DNA of 52,206 bases, taken from contig JAJPJQ010000015.1 of NCBI GenBank assembly GCA_021324155.1, positions 1 to 52,206 of the forward strand, in the 5' to 3' direction. A model generated the notes under the pieces. That model was not told the origin of the DNA. It saw only the letters and a list, made by a program, of their open reading frames with translations, and made no database searches. The DNA is from Pseudomonadota bacterium. GTDB lineage: Bacteria; Desulfobacterota; Binatia; UBA9968. A program made the translations under genes and the position numbers. How positions within the stretch are numbered: position 1 is the stretch's first letter; the number at the start of each line of letters is the position of its first letter. This document shows, piece by piece, positions 15,484-23,705 of this stretch.

Positions 15484-16341
15484 ATGCCAGTGATCTGGAA
15501 TTCGATTTTCCTCGCAACGTCTGCGGCGGCGCTTTACGGCAGTGCCGATTTTTTCGGCGGACTCGCGACACGGCGCGCATCCGTCCTTCCGGTAATGATC
15601 TTCTCGCAGCTCGCCGGCCTCGCGGCGCTGCTGCTCGTCCTGCCGCTGCTGCCGAAGGCAACGGCGACGGTCGCGGATTTCTCTTGGGGGACGCTCGGCG
15701 GCTGTGCGCTCGCGATTGGGCTCGCGCTGCTCTATCACGGCCTCGCGACCGGGAAGATGAGCGTCGTCGCGCCGGTCACGGCGGTGCTGGCGGTCGTCGT
15801 GCCGGCGCTGGCGGGCTTCGCGGCAGGCGACAGGCTGTCGTGGCGCGGATGGAGCGGCATCGCGCTCGCGCTCGCCGCCATCGTGCTGATCGGCCAGGAG
15901 GGCGCTCCCGCGGACGCGCCGGAGCGTCGCCGCTCGCGCGGCCTCGGCGCCGCGTTTTTGGCAGGGGCGCTGCTCGGCGCGTTTCTCACGGTGCTTAAAC
16001 AGACCGAGCCGGCCTCCGGCCTCTTGCCGCTGATTCCGGCGCGCTTGAGCGCGGTCGCCGTCCTCTCTCTCGTGTCGCTGTTTCGCCGTCCCGGGTTCCG
16101 CGCCGTGCGCAGCGCGGCGTGGCTGATCGTCGCAGCCGGCGCGCTCGACGTCTCGGCGAATGTCTTGTACCTGCTCGCCGCGCGGCTCGGCACGCTGACG
16201 GTCGCCGCGACGCTCGCCTCGCTCTATCCCGCGAGCACGATCGTGCTTGCGCGCTTATTTCTCGGCGAGCGGCTGCAGTACATTCAGATAGCCGGTCTCG
16301 CGTGCGCGGCGACCGGCGTCGCGTTCATCGGCGCAGGCTGA
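15484..16341 (+). CDS. DMT-superfamily (EamA) transporter
   Basis: A 285-residue inner-membrane protein with about ten hydrophobic helices arranged as two EamA repeats. First half: SAAALYGSADFFGGLATRRA, GLALLYHGLATGKMSVVAPV, VVVPALAGFAAGDRLS. Second half: AGALDVSANVLYLLAARLG, TLTVAATLASLYPASTIVLA, FLGERLQYIQIAGLACAATG, the last being the typical EamA ending. It is probably a metabolite exporter; the substrate is unknown. No clear ribosome binding site precedes the ATG, and the promoter must lie within or next to the dispersed repeat just upstream. Confidence 0.9.
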   Translation: MPVIWNSIFLATSAAALYGSADFFGGLATRRASVLPVMIFSQLAGLAALLLVLPLLPKATATVADFSWGTLGGCALAIGLALLYHGLATGKMSVVAPVTAVLAVVVPALAGFAAGDRLSWRGWSGIALALAAIVLIGQEGAPADAPERRRSRGLGAAFLAGALLGAFLTVLKQTEPASGLLPLIPARLSAVAVLSLVSLFRRPGFRAVRSAAWLIVAAGALDVSANVLYLLAARLGTLTVAATLASLYPASTIVLARLFLGERLQYIQIAGLACAATGVAFIGAG

Positions 16342-16368
16342 AGATTTGTAATCAAAACTGCCCGCGCC

Positions 16369-16920
16369 TCACCCCTCCATCACCGCCTCGGCGTCAAGCG
16401 TGATCTGAACCGTGTTGCCGACGACGACGCCGCCGCGGTCGAGCGTCGCGTTCCAGCTGACGCCGAAGTCGCGCCGGTTGATCGAGCCCGTCGCGCTGAA
16501 TCCGGCGCGCATCTTCGGCCCTTTGTCGACGCCGTCTTCCCACCACGGCGTTTGCCACTGGCCGAGATAATGCACGTTGAGAGCGACGGGGCGCGTGACG
16601 CCGCGGATCGTTAACACTCCGGTGACGATCGCGTCAGTGGCGCCGGTCATCTCGACGCGCTCGCTCTTGAAGGTGATCTTCGGATATTTCTCCACGTCGA
16701 GAAAATCGGCGCTCTTCAGATGCGCGTCGCGCTCGGGCTCGCCGGTCCATAGGGCGGCTGCGTCGATGACCGCCTCCACAGATGAGGCGGCAGGATTGGC
16801 GGCATCGAAGAGGAGCGTGCCGCGGACGTTTTTGAAATGGCCGCGGACTTCCGTCACCATCATGTGGCGCGCGCAGAACTCGGCGGCGGTGTGTCCGGGC
16901 TCGAAAAACCATTTCGCCAT
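16369..16920 (-). CDS. YceI family protein
   Basis: A 183-residue lipocalin-like protein. The start at 16920 (MAKWFFEPGHTAAEFCARHM) is chosen because GGGAGG lies 5 bp upstream; an in-frame ATG 21 bp earlier lacks one. Family signatures: the opening ...FEPGHTAAEFCARHMMVTEVRGHF, DAHLKSADFLDVEKYPKITFKS, and the ending GFSATGSINRRDFGVSWN. YceI proteins bind polyisoprenoid or amphiphilic ligands in a beta-barrel. Most are periplasmic, but this one has no signal peptide, so it is predicted cytoplasmic. It is convergent with the DMT transporter gene. Confidence 0.92.
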   Translation of the reverse strand: MAKWFFEPGHTAAEFCARHMMVTEVRGHFKNVRGTLLFDAANPAASSVEAVIDAAALWTGEPERDAHLKSADFLDVEKYPKITFKSERVEMTGATDAIVTGVLTIRGVTRPVALNVHYLGQWQTPWWEDGVDKGPKMRAGFSATGSINRRDFGVSWNATLDRGGVVVGNTVQITLDAEAVMEG

Positions 16921-17021
16921 GGCGACCTCCCGATTGAGCATACAGGTGGATCGGCGAGCGCGCTACGGCGCGCAGCGCTTTCCAAATAGCCAACCATCGC
17001 CGGCTATGTTAAATTAGCACT

Positions 17022-17573
17022 GTGCCGCTCCGACATTTCGCAGCAATCGCCGCGCTCGCGCTCTTGCTTGTTTCCGCGCCGCCCGCCGCCGGCGAGCAGG
17101 AGACCGGCACTTTTTACCTCAAGGATAACGCGATCTCGCTCACCGCGCCTAAAGGCTGGGTGCTGGACGAGGAGTCCGGGCGGCCGCGCTTCCAGGGCGT
17201 CTTCTACCCCTCCGGCTCCTCTTGGGCGGCTTCCGAAGCGGTGATGTACGTGAACACGCTCGCGCGCTCGGTCGAGCCCAATGTGGACGCGTTCATCGCC
17301 GACGATATCGCGCGCGAGCGCCAGGATTCGCCGAACCTCCAGGTGCGCGCGGGCGAGCCGATCCGGCTCTCGGACGGTAAGACGGCGCGCGTCAATCTTC
17401 TCACCGGTGACAAGTGGGGCAACTTCGAGTCGGTCGCCTATATCGATACGTCGTCCGACTACGTCGCGATCGTGCTCACCTCCAAGAACGAGGCGGCTTA
17501 CAAGAGCGCGCAGGCGGCCTTCGTCGAACTCGTCAAAAGCTACCGTCTGCTCGGTCCCGGCGCGGGGCTGTAG
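17022..17573 (+). CDS. Secreted hypothetical protein, 183 aa
   Basis: GTG start at 17022. Residues 1-24 form a Sec signal peptide ending APPAAGEQE. The mature part reads TGTFYLKDNAISLTAPKGWV (a PsbP/DUF1795-like start with an APKGW element), then FYPSGSSWAASEAVMYVNTL, VRAGEPIRLSDGKTARVNLL and a helical C terminus. It may belong to the loose group of PsbP-fold-like secreted proteins; that is uncertain. The lipoprotein gene starts one base after its stop, so the two are probably co-translated and may function together at the cell envelope. Confidence 0.7.
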   Translation: MPLRHFAAIAALALLLVSAPPAAGEQETGTFYLKDNAISLTAPKGWVLDEESGRPRFQGVFYPSGSSWAASEAVMYVNTLARSVEPNVDAFIADDIARERQDSPNLQVRAGEPIRLSDGKTARVNLLTGDKWGNFESVAYIDTSSDYVAIVLTSKNEAAYKSAQAAFVELVKSYRLLGPGAGL

Positions 17574-17574
17574 C

Positions 17575-18123
17575 ATGAAGAGCTCCGCGCGGCGCCGCTT
17601 AGCGTTGAGTTTTTTTGTCACTCTCGCTATCGCCGGCTGCGCCGCGGAGAATCCCCCTGCACCGCCGGGCGCCGCGGCGCCGAAAATATTCGGCCCCGAC
17701 GGGAAAGAGGCCAGCGTCGTGATCAATTGGAATCCGTCGGCGGTGTCGCAGAACGAAGGCGCGCTCTGGCTCGGCTATCTGCTCGCGCGCATCCAGTACC
17801 GCGGGCAAAACAACACGATTGCGCCGTATTACGGCACACAGCCGGCCGGCTTCGAGGAAGAAGTTTCGGCGCGCGATACGGCGGGCCAGATCTACGTCGA
17901 CCTGCGGCAGAAAGAGCGCAATCTGAACGTCGCATATTTCAACGACCTCGAGCGCGTGCGCGCCGCGGGATTCATCCGCGAATACGTCTGGGTATACTTG
18001 AACCGCGGCGCGTGGAGCGATCCCGGCGGCCTGCGTTTGACCGAATTCGACCAATGGCGCCGCGCGAACCTCGCCGGCCACCGCGCTGTTACCTACGGCT
18101 CGATCAGCCTCGAGCGTCAGTGA
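17575..18123 (+). CDS. Lipoprotein, 182 aa, function unknown
   Basis: ATG at 17575, one base after the previous stop codon. The N terminus MKSSARRRLALSFFV... ends in the lipobox IAGC, so Cys ~21 is predicted to be lipidated. A Pro/Ala-rich linker follows (AENPPAPPGAAAP). The rest contains WNPSAVSQNEGALWLGYLLA, DTAGQIYVDLRQKERN and a C-terminal TEFDQWRRANLAGHRAV. No named family was recognised. It forms a tight set with the secreted protein upstream and the hemerythrin-like gene 10 bp downstream. Confidence 0.75.
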   Translation: MKSSARRRLALSFFVTLAIAGCAAENPPAPPGAAAPKIFGPDGKEASVVINWNPSAVSQNEGALWLGYLLARIQYRGQNNTIAPYYGTQPAGFEEEVSARDTAGQIYVDLRQKERNLNVAYFNDLERVRAAGFIREYVWVYLNRGAWSDPGGLRLTEFDQWRRANLAGHRAVTYGSISLERQ

Positions 18124-18133
18124 GGCAGCCGCG

Positions 18134-18628
18134 ATGGCTGGAGAAATCCATCAACATCTCGCCGGCGATCACCGCCGCCTCGAGGCGCTGCTCGCGCGCG
18201 CCGTGATCGACCCGGAGAATATCGACCCGGCTGCTTATGCCGGCTTCCGAGCCGGCTTGTTGAGGCACATCGGCATGGAGGAAAAGGTGCTTCTTCCCGC
18301 GGCGCAAAAGCTCTCCGGCGCGCCGCTCCCTCTTGCTGCGAAGCTGCGCCTCGATCACGGTGCGCTCGCGGCGCTGCTCGTGCCGCCGCCGACCGAGACG
18401 ATCGTGACGGCGATTCGCATAATTCTCGAGAAACACGACCCCATCGAAGAGGATGAAGGCGGGATCTATGACCAGGCCGAGGGCGCCGCGGGCGGCGAAG
18501 CCGGCGCGGTTTTATCGCGATTGAAAAATTTCCCCGACGTAAAAGTCCTGCCGCACGTCGACAACGATTTGGTCATGAACGCCGCGCGCCGCGCGCTCGC
18601 GCGAGCCGGACACGACGTGAAGGTATAA
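18134..18628 (+). CDS. Hemerythrin HHE domain protein
   Basis: A 164-residue four-helix protein: EIHQHLAGDHRRLEALL (His-rich first helix), LRHIGMEEKVLLPAAQKL (H...E..LLP, the usual second-helix pattern), LRLDHGALAALL, and EKHDPIEEDEGGIYDQ (H...E). These supply the His and Glu/Asp ligands expected for a non-haem di-iron site. The last ~35 residues (VKVLPHVDNDLVMNAARRAL) add another helix. Such proteins bind O2 or NO, or sense iron. It is the third gene of the compact run starting at 17022 and converges with the Vgb-like gene. Confidence 0.88.
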   Translation: MAGEIHQHLAGDHRRLEALLARAVIDPENIDPAAYAGFRAGLLRHIGMEEKVLLPAAQKLSGAPLPLAAKLRLDHGALAALLVPPPTETIVTAIRIILEKHDPIEEDEGGIYDQAEGAAGGEAGAVLSRLKNFPDVKVLPHVDNDLVMNAARRALARAGHDVKV

Positions 18629-18652
18629 TCCGGCCGCGCGCGATGCGCGACG

Positions 18653-20314
18653 CTACTCCGTAATTTCGACCTTGATCAGTGCGGCGCCGTGGTTGTTGCC
18701 GACCCAGAAAGTCGGCGGCGAGGTCGTGTTGTCCACGGTGACGCGGCGGATATTGGTCGTGCGCGGCAGCAGATACTCTACGAACTCGTCGGTCTTGGGA
18801 TTCAGGCGCGCGACGCGGTCGTTCGACATGCCGCCGGTCCAGGCGAAGCCATCCTTGTCGGAGATCGCGTCGTAGGGATTCGACCACGGCGACGGCACCG
18901 CCCACTCGCGCGTGCGCTCGATTTTAGTGTCGAACACGCCGATCATGTTGCCGCGATATTCCGCGAACCAAAGCCGATCCTGCGGGTCCATATGGCCGCG
19001 ACGCGGCGCCGAGTTGGGCGTCGGCGTCGGGAACGGGGTCACGTTGAGAGTCTTGGCGTCGATGCGGATGATATACTGCCCACCGAAGTTCGTACCGTAG
19101 AAATTATTCTTCGAGTCGGAGATCACGCCGTACGAGCCGAGACGGTCGGCCGGCGGCCCGTCCTTCGGCAGCCCGCGCGCATAATCGACGGTGTACCATT
19201 CGTTCGTCTTGGGATCGAGGCGGTACTCGTTATCGCCGCCGATCCATACTTTGCCGTCGAGATTGAGATGCTTGGGATCGACCATCGCGAGGCGCGCCTC
19301 GTTGTTCTCCATGAAGCCCGGCGCGGTCCAGGTCTGGAACTTGCCGCTTTTGCGGTCGAGCTTGACGACTGCCCCTTGGTACATCATGCCGAGCCAGACA
19401 TTGGCGTCGGGATCGAAGCGCAGATCGAGCCCGCCCGCCGGCGCGCCGGGCTTGGTCACGGGAATCGCATACTCGACCGCCTTGCCGGTCTTCGGGTCGA
19501 GCATGCCGACGAACTGCGACCCGAAGTCCGAGTACCAGACCATGCCCTGGGAATCGAGCATGGCGTCGTGCGGCATCGCTTCCGGCCGCGGCAGATCGTA
19601 TTCGGTGACGATCGCTTTCGTCGCTTTGCCCTTCGGCCGCGGCAAAGTCTTCAGCGCGTAGCTCCATTTATCCGATTTGCTCAAATTCACCGTGCTGACG
19701 TATTCGGCGAATTTTTTCATCTGCGCGAGCTGGTTCGGCGACGGATCGCGCACGCCTGGGCGCACCTGCGGCCGCAGCGGCGTGCTGCCCTGCGCATAGG
19801 CGCGCATGCGCTTCAGCACATCCATCATTTGATCCGCGTTGTATTTCGAGCGCGCGATGCGCTCGACGGTATGGCACGAGACGCAGCTCAAAAAGCCCTG
19901 CTTCTGCTCGTCGGTGCCCGGCATACTCATGAGCCATTCGGCATTCGTGAGCTGCGCCTCGAGATCGGCCGTTTTCTTCAGCTTGAGGTCGATATCCGTA
20001 ATCTTGCCCGCGGCGACCTCGGCCGTCTTGGTGCCGTCGATCTCGTAGCCGACGGCGCGGATCGCGAGATTGTAGCGTCCAGGTGAAAGTTTAGATTCGG
20101 GAAACGCATAGCGCCCCTGTGCGTCGGTGACGACGGTGACGGTAATCGTCCCGCCATCGCGTTTGGCGGAAACAAGCACGCCTTCCATGCGCGCCTCGTC
20201 GGCCGAGCCGACTTGGCCGCTGATCGCGGCGCGAGGCGCAGCGGCGGCGTGCCCCACGTGCGGCGCGGCGATCAGCGATGCGAATGCGATGAGGAATAGG
20301 ATTTTACGGCGCAT
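18653..20314 (-). CDS. Secreted Vgb-like beta-propeller with carboxypeptidase-regulatory domain and CxxCH motif
   Basis: A 553-residue protein; start at 20314 with GGGAGG 5 bp upstream. Residues 1-26 are a signal peptide (ending HAAAA). Residues ~30-112 are a CarboxypepD_reg/CnaB-like beta-sandwich (GVLVSAKRDGG, TDAQGRYAFPESKLSPGRYN). A CVSCH motif at 144-148 could bind haem c covalently, in a helical segment like those of quinohaemoprotein-type dehydrogenases. Residues ~250-553 are a Vgb/SMP-30-like propeller with repeated LWFAEYRGN, VWYSDFGSQ and VWLGMMYQG-type blades. The family is often called virginiamycin B lyase, but that activity should not be assumed. Divergent from the second TAXI-like gene. 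Confidence 0.85.
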   Translation of the reverse strand: MRRKILFLIAFASLIAAPHVGHAAAAPRAAISGQVGSADEARMEGVLVSAKRDGGTITVTVVTDAQGRYAFPESKLSPGRYNLAIRAVGYEIDGTKTAEVAAGKITDIDLKLKKTADLEAQLTNAEWLMSMPGTDEQKQGFLSCVSCHTVERIARSKYNADQMMDVLKRMRAYAQGSTPLRPQVRPGVRDPSPNQLAQMKKFAEYVSTVNLSKSDKWSYALKTLPRPKGKATKAIVTEYDLPRPEAMPHDAMLDSQGMVWYSDFGSQFVGMLDPKTGKAVEYAIPVTKPGAPAGGLDLRFDPDANVWLGMMYQGAVVKLDRKSGKFQTWTAPGFMENNEARLAMVDPKHLNLDGKVWIGGDNEYRLDPKTNEWYTVDYARGLPKDGPPADRLGSYGVISDSKNNFYGTNFGGQYIIRIDAKTLNVTPFPTPTPNSAPRRGHMDPQDRLWFAEYRGNMIGVFDTKIERTREWAVPSPWSNPYDAISDKDGFAWTGGMSNDRVARLNPKTDEFVEYLLPRTTNIRRVTVDNTTSPPTFWVGNNHGAALIKVEITE

Positions 20315-20465
20315 AAAACCTCCCGTCGTGCGGCTGGATCCTATTAACACCCGGTGCCCAAAACCGTCAAGGCGGTTTCCCCCGCGGCATGCGTGGTTTT
20401 TGCGCGCGCGGCGCGATACAATTCGCGTCTCGTCCTTAAGTGAACGATACGAAAGAAAGGAATCG

Positions 20466-21488
20466 ATGAAAACGAATCGCAGATACAACGCGAAGATCCA
20501 GCGCGCGAAGGGGCTGCTCGAGATCGCCGCGGCAATGTACGACACCTCGCTGTCGTTCGAGACGCGTCGCGCCGCCGAGCGCGCGCTCCAGACCGAATCG
20601 CGCGTCGGCTATGTCCTCGGCCTTGCCCTCAGCGCCGCGCCGGCGCAGCGGGCGAAGGGCGTCTCGCTCTCGTTCGCGGCCGACAGCTTGCGCGAGCTCC
20701 GCTGGGTTGCGGAAAAAAAGATTTCGCTCGCGTGGGTGAATCCTTCGGTCGCGGCGACGCTCGCCTACAAGGGCACGGGGCCGTTTCGTCGGCCGCTGCC
20801 GCTCCGCGCGATCGCCGTTTTTCCCTCCTATGACGTCGTCGGCTTCGCCGTGCACGAATCGCTCGGCATCTCGTCGCTCACCGAAATCAAAGAGAAAAAA
20901 ATTCCGCTGCGCCTCGCGACGCGCGAGACCGGGGCGCAGGCGATCGCCGAAAGCCCGACGATGTTCACGGTCGTCGCCGTCATGAAGGCCGCAGGCTTTA
21001 CGATCGGCGATCTCAAGCGCTGGGGCGGCAGGATCCATTCCGTCGAGCGGCCGAGCGATCCCCGGCGGCGCGCGGCGATCGAGAGCGGCGCGGTCGATGC
21101 GGTCTTCGACGAAGGCATCAAGAGTTGGGGGCAGACGGCGCTCGATCACGGTTTCCGCTACGTTCCCATCGAAGGCGCGGTGCTCAAGCGCCTCGCCGCG
21201 ATGGGCTACCGCCCGTCATTTCTCCCTAAATCGGAGTTCCGCGGCATGAAGTCCGACGTACAGACCGTCGATTTCAGCGGCTGGCCGATGGTCGTGCACA
21301 GGGACATGCCGAACGACGTCGCCCACGCGATCTGCGAGGCGATCGAGCTCAAGCGCCGCATCCTGCCGACCGACAACTTCAAGCCGCTCTCACTCGCGCA
21401 GCTCTGCGCCGACGACTCCGAGGCGCCGCGCGGAATTCCGCTTCATCCCGGCGCGCGCCGCTTCTACCGTGAACGCGGCTGCCTGTAA
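20466..21488 (+). CDS. TAXI-family-like substrate-binding protein without signal peptide, paralogue 2
   Basis: A 340-residue protein; ATG at 20466 with AAGAAAGG upstream. It is highly similar throughout to the protein at 3003-4031: both start with a short basic segment then I/A-K/E-IQRAKGLLE, share GVSLSFAAD, KISLAW, GPFRRP, SYDVVGFAV, KKIPLRLAT, GWPMVVHRDMPNDVAHAICE and PLHPGARRFYRERG. It too has no signal peptide. The conserved TAXI ending supports a binding-protein fold; the ligand is unknown. It lies divergent from the Vgb-like gene and 76 bp ahead of the D-aminoacylase-family gene, but no TRAP permease is present. Confidence 0.78.
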   Translation: MKTNRRYNAKIQRAKGLLEIAAAMYDTSLSFETRRAAERALQTESRVGYVLGLALSAAPAQRAKGVSLSFAADSLRELRWVAEKKISLAWVNPSVAATLAYKGTGPFRRPLPLRAIAVFPSYDVVGFAVHESLGISSLTEIKEKKIPLRLATRETGAQAIAESPTMFTVVAVMKAAGFTIGDLKRWGGRIHSVERPSDPRRRAAIESGAVDAVFDEGIKSWGQTALDHGFRYVPIEGAVLKRLAAMGYRPSFLPKSEFRGMKSDVQTVDFSGWPMVVHRDMPNDVAHAICEAIELKRRILPTDNFKPLSLAQLCADDSEAPRGIPLHPGARRFYRERGCL

Positions 21489-21564
21489 GGCTTGCAACCG
21501 GCGTTGGCGGTGATATTAGCCTGCTCAGGCTTTACCCGAGCAAATATCCCGGGAGGTGTATGGC

Positions 21565-23235
21565 ATGGCGTACGATCTGGTCGTAAGAAACGGAACGGTG
21601 ATCGACGGAACGGGGCACGCGGGCTACGAGGCCGACGTCGCGATCGAGGGCGACAAGATCGCGGCGATCGGAAAAAATCTCGGCGCCGGGAAACAGGAGA
21701 TCGACGCGCGCGGCCAGGCAGTCGCGCCGGGCTTCATCGATCCGCACACGCACATGGACCTTTTCCTCGTGCTCTACCCGCACGGCAACCCGGTGGTGAA
21801 CTTCGGCGTGACGACGATCGTAATCGGTGACTGCGGCGCGTCCTGCGCGCCGGTGCCCGACGGCGCCGAGCCGCGCAAAGTGCTCGTGTCTTATCTCCGC
21901 CGCGTGCTCGACAACTACGTCGACGACAAGGACTGGAAGTGGAAAACGTTTCCCGACTACCTCGGCTATCTCAAAGGACGCGTCGGCATCAACGTCGCCG
22001 CTCTTGTGCCGCATTCGCCGGTGCGGCTTTCCGTGATGGGCGAGGCTGCCTACCAGCGCGAGGCGACGGCCGAGGAACTGGAGGCGATGAAGCGGATGGT
22101 GCGCCAGGCGCTCGAAGCCGGCGCGGTCGGCTTCTCATCCAGCCCGCGCGGCGGCCCCGCCGTGCACGCCGGCACGCCCAGCACGTTTGCGACCGAAGAG
22201 GAGCTCGTCGGTCTCGCCAACGTCGCGGCCGAGTACGGCGGCTGTTTTCAGTTCAACGGCTTTCAGAATCTGCTGAAGCCCTCCAGCGGCTTCCCGAGTC
22301 TGATCGAGAAGATCAGGTCCAACATGATCGGCAACGAGTTCCGCGTCCGGCCGGGCGAAAAGGACGACGCGATGAGATCGATCGCCTTCATGGAAGAGGC
22401 GAAAAAGCGCGGCAAGGACATCAACGGTGTGGTGATCCCATATATGCATATCCGGCGCTTCGGCGCCGCCGACTGCTTCATCTTTCATGGCCTGCCGGCG
22501 TGGGAGGCGATTAAGGGGTCGAGCGAACTGCGCCAGAAGCTGCGCGACCCGGCGATTCGCGCGCAGCTCGAGCGCGAGCGCATCGAAGGCGCGGGCAAGC
22601 CGGAATTTCCCGAATGGCTCGGCTGGGACCGGGTCGTTTTCGAGCATGTGCAAAAGGAAAATCTAAAGCCGCTGGAAGGCAAAAACGTCGACGAGATCGC
22701 ACGGGCCACCGGCAAAGCTCCGATGGACGCTTTTTGCGATACGCTGCTCGCGGACGATCTCGCGTCGCGGCTAATTTTCTACGGCTGGGCCAACGCGCAC
22801 CTGGACCGCCTCGCCGAGATGATTAAGAGCCCGCAGGGACTCATCGGCACCGATGCCGGCGCGCACCTCGACCGCTTTTTCTGGCACGGCTCACCGGCGC
22901 GCATTCTCGGCCACTGGTGTCGCGAGAAAAAATTATTGGGATTGGAAGAGGCGGTTCATAAAATCACGGCGCTGCCGGCGGAAAAACTCAGGCTCAACCG
23001 TGGCCGGTTGAAGGCCGGACTTCCCGCCGACATCACGGTCTTCGACCCCGACAAGATCGACGACCTGGCCAGCGGACGGCTCCCGGACAAAGTCGATGCG
23101 AACGAGGTTCGCCGCCATCCGCCCGGTATCGCGGCGGTCGTGGTGAACGGACAAGTCGTGGTCGAGCGAGGCGCCTGCCTGGATGTTTTCCCCGGCAAAG
23201 TCACGCGCCAGGAACTCTGCGCCCCGGCGCTGTAG
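21565..23235 (+). CDS. N-acyl-D-amino-acid deacylase family amidohydrolase (D-aminoacylase-like)
   Basis: A 556-residue protein. The ATG at 21565 is used because GGGAGG lies 8 bp upstream. Amidohydrolase-3 architecture: N-terminal composite beta-sandwich (MAYDLVVRNGTVIDGTGHAG), the metal-binding HxH in GFIDPHTHMD, the conserved Cys-containing VIGDCGASCAPV that supplies a zinc ligand in D-aminoacylases, a long TIM barrel, the late GTDAGAHLDRF with the catalytic Asp, and the C-terminal RLKAGLPADITVFDPDKIDD. It hydrolyses N-acyl amides of D-amino acids or related compounds. The bidirectional terminator just downstream ends the transcript. Confidence 0.92.
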   Translation: MAYDLVVRNGTVIDGTGHAGYEADVAIEGDKIAAIGKNLGAGKQEIDARGQAVAPGFIDPHTHMDLFLVLYPHGNPVVNFGVTTIVIGDCGASCAPVPDGAEPRKVLVSYLRRVLDNYVDDKDWKWKTFPDYLGYLKGRVGINVAALVPHSPVRLSVMGEAAYQREATAEELEAMKRMVRQALEAGAVGFSSSPRGGPAVHAGTPSTFATEEELVGLANVAAEYGGCFQFNGFQNLLKPSSGFPSLIEKIRSNMIGNEFRVRPGEKDDAMRSIAFMEEAKKRGKDINGVVIPYMHIRRFGAADCFIFHGLPAWEAIKGSSELRQKLRDPAIRAQLERERIEGAGKPEFPEWLGWDRVVFEHVQKENLKPLEGKNVDEIARATGKAPMDAFCDTLLADDLASRLIFYGWANAHLDRLAEMIKSPQGLIGTDAGAHLDRFFWHGSPARILGHWCREKKLLGLEEAVHKITALPAEKLRLNRGRLKAGLPADITVFDPDKIDDLASGRLPDKVDANEVRRHPPGIAAVVVNGQVVVERGACLDVFPGKVTRQELCAPAL

Positions 23236-23252
23236 CTGGTTTTTAGCAACGA

Positions 23253-23296
23253 GATGAAAAAGGCCCGGCGCTCATGAGCGCCGGGCCTTTTTCATC
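23253..23296. terminator. Perfect 44-bp palindromic bidirectional terminator
   Basis: GATGAAAAAGGCCCGGCGCT paired perfectly with AGCGCCGGGCCTTTTTCATC around CATG. The GC-rich stem is flanked by A5 on the left and T5 on the right, so it works in both directions. It separates the convergent D-aminoacylase-like gene (+) and the first small zinc-motif gene (-), whose stop codon lies exactly at its edge. Confidence 0.92.
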
Positions 23297-23503
23297 TTAC
23301 TGCACCGGATGCGTCGAATCGCGCGGGGCGAGCATGTTGGAGAGCAGCGCGCGCGCCTTGAGATCGACGCATTTGGGACAGAGCCGCAGCGCCGGCGGCA
23401 GCTTCTTGATTTGGATAAAGTCGGCGGTCGGCCAGTCCGGGCACTCTTTTTCGAAGTGCCATTCTTCAGGACGGTTGTTCGCGCAGCGAAATTGCGTTTT
23501 CAT
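23297..23503 (-). CDS. Small WHF-C-WP/CxxC putative zinc protein, member 1 (68 aa)
   Basis: ATG at 23503 with GGAGGG 4 bp upstream; 68 residues. Key positions: W15-H16-F17, C21, W24-P25, D28, C42, C45 (LCPKC). The potential ligand set H16/C21/C42/C45 has spacing H-x4-C-x20-C-x2-C, as expected for one structural zinc site. An additional C7 lies before it. The region after C45 is short and Leu/Ala-rich. It is the first of four related proteins in about 2.2 kb; the same spacing recurs exactly in the 59-residue member at 25325-25504. No named family recognised; role unknown, and small ribbon proteins of this kind often bind nucleic acid or protein. Confidence 0.75.
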   Translation of the reverse strand: MKTQFRCANNRPEEWHFEKECPDWPTADFIQIKKLPPALRLCPKCVDLKARALLSNMLAPRDSTHPVQ

Positions 23504-23705
23504 GCGTCCCTCCGTTGTCCTCAGGATAACAGCGGTGCGTATGTTAGGAACGGGGCGAACACCGTAAATCGGATACAATAATACCGGAATGCTGAGACAG
23601 CGTCCCCGGAACAACGCGCAAAGTCCTGTGAAAAATCGCAGAGGGCAGCAGCGCCGCGCGAAGCGACCGCCGGAAAATGCTCACTTCACGGCGCCTGCTG
23701 TCAGT

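Noticed and set aside
18689-20086. 465-residue plus-strand frame opposite the Vgb-like gene
   Set aside because: Shadow; the minus strand has signal peptide, RBS and domain motifs.
18653-20314. Virginiamycin B lyase (antibiotic resistance) function
   Set aside because: Only the propeller fold is shared; the protein is secreted, has extra domains and a CxxCH motif, so resistance is not supported.
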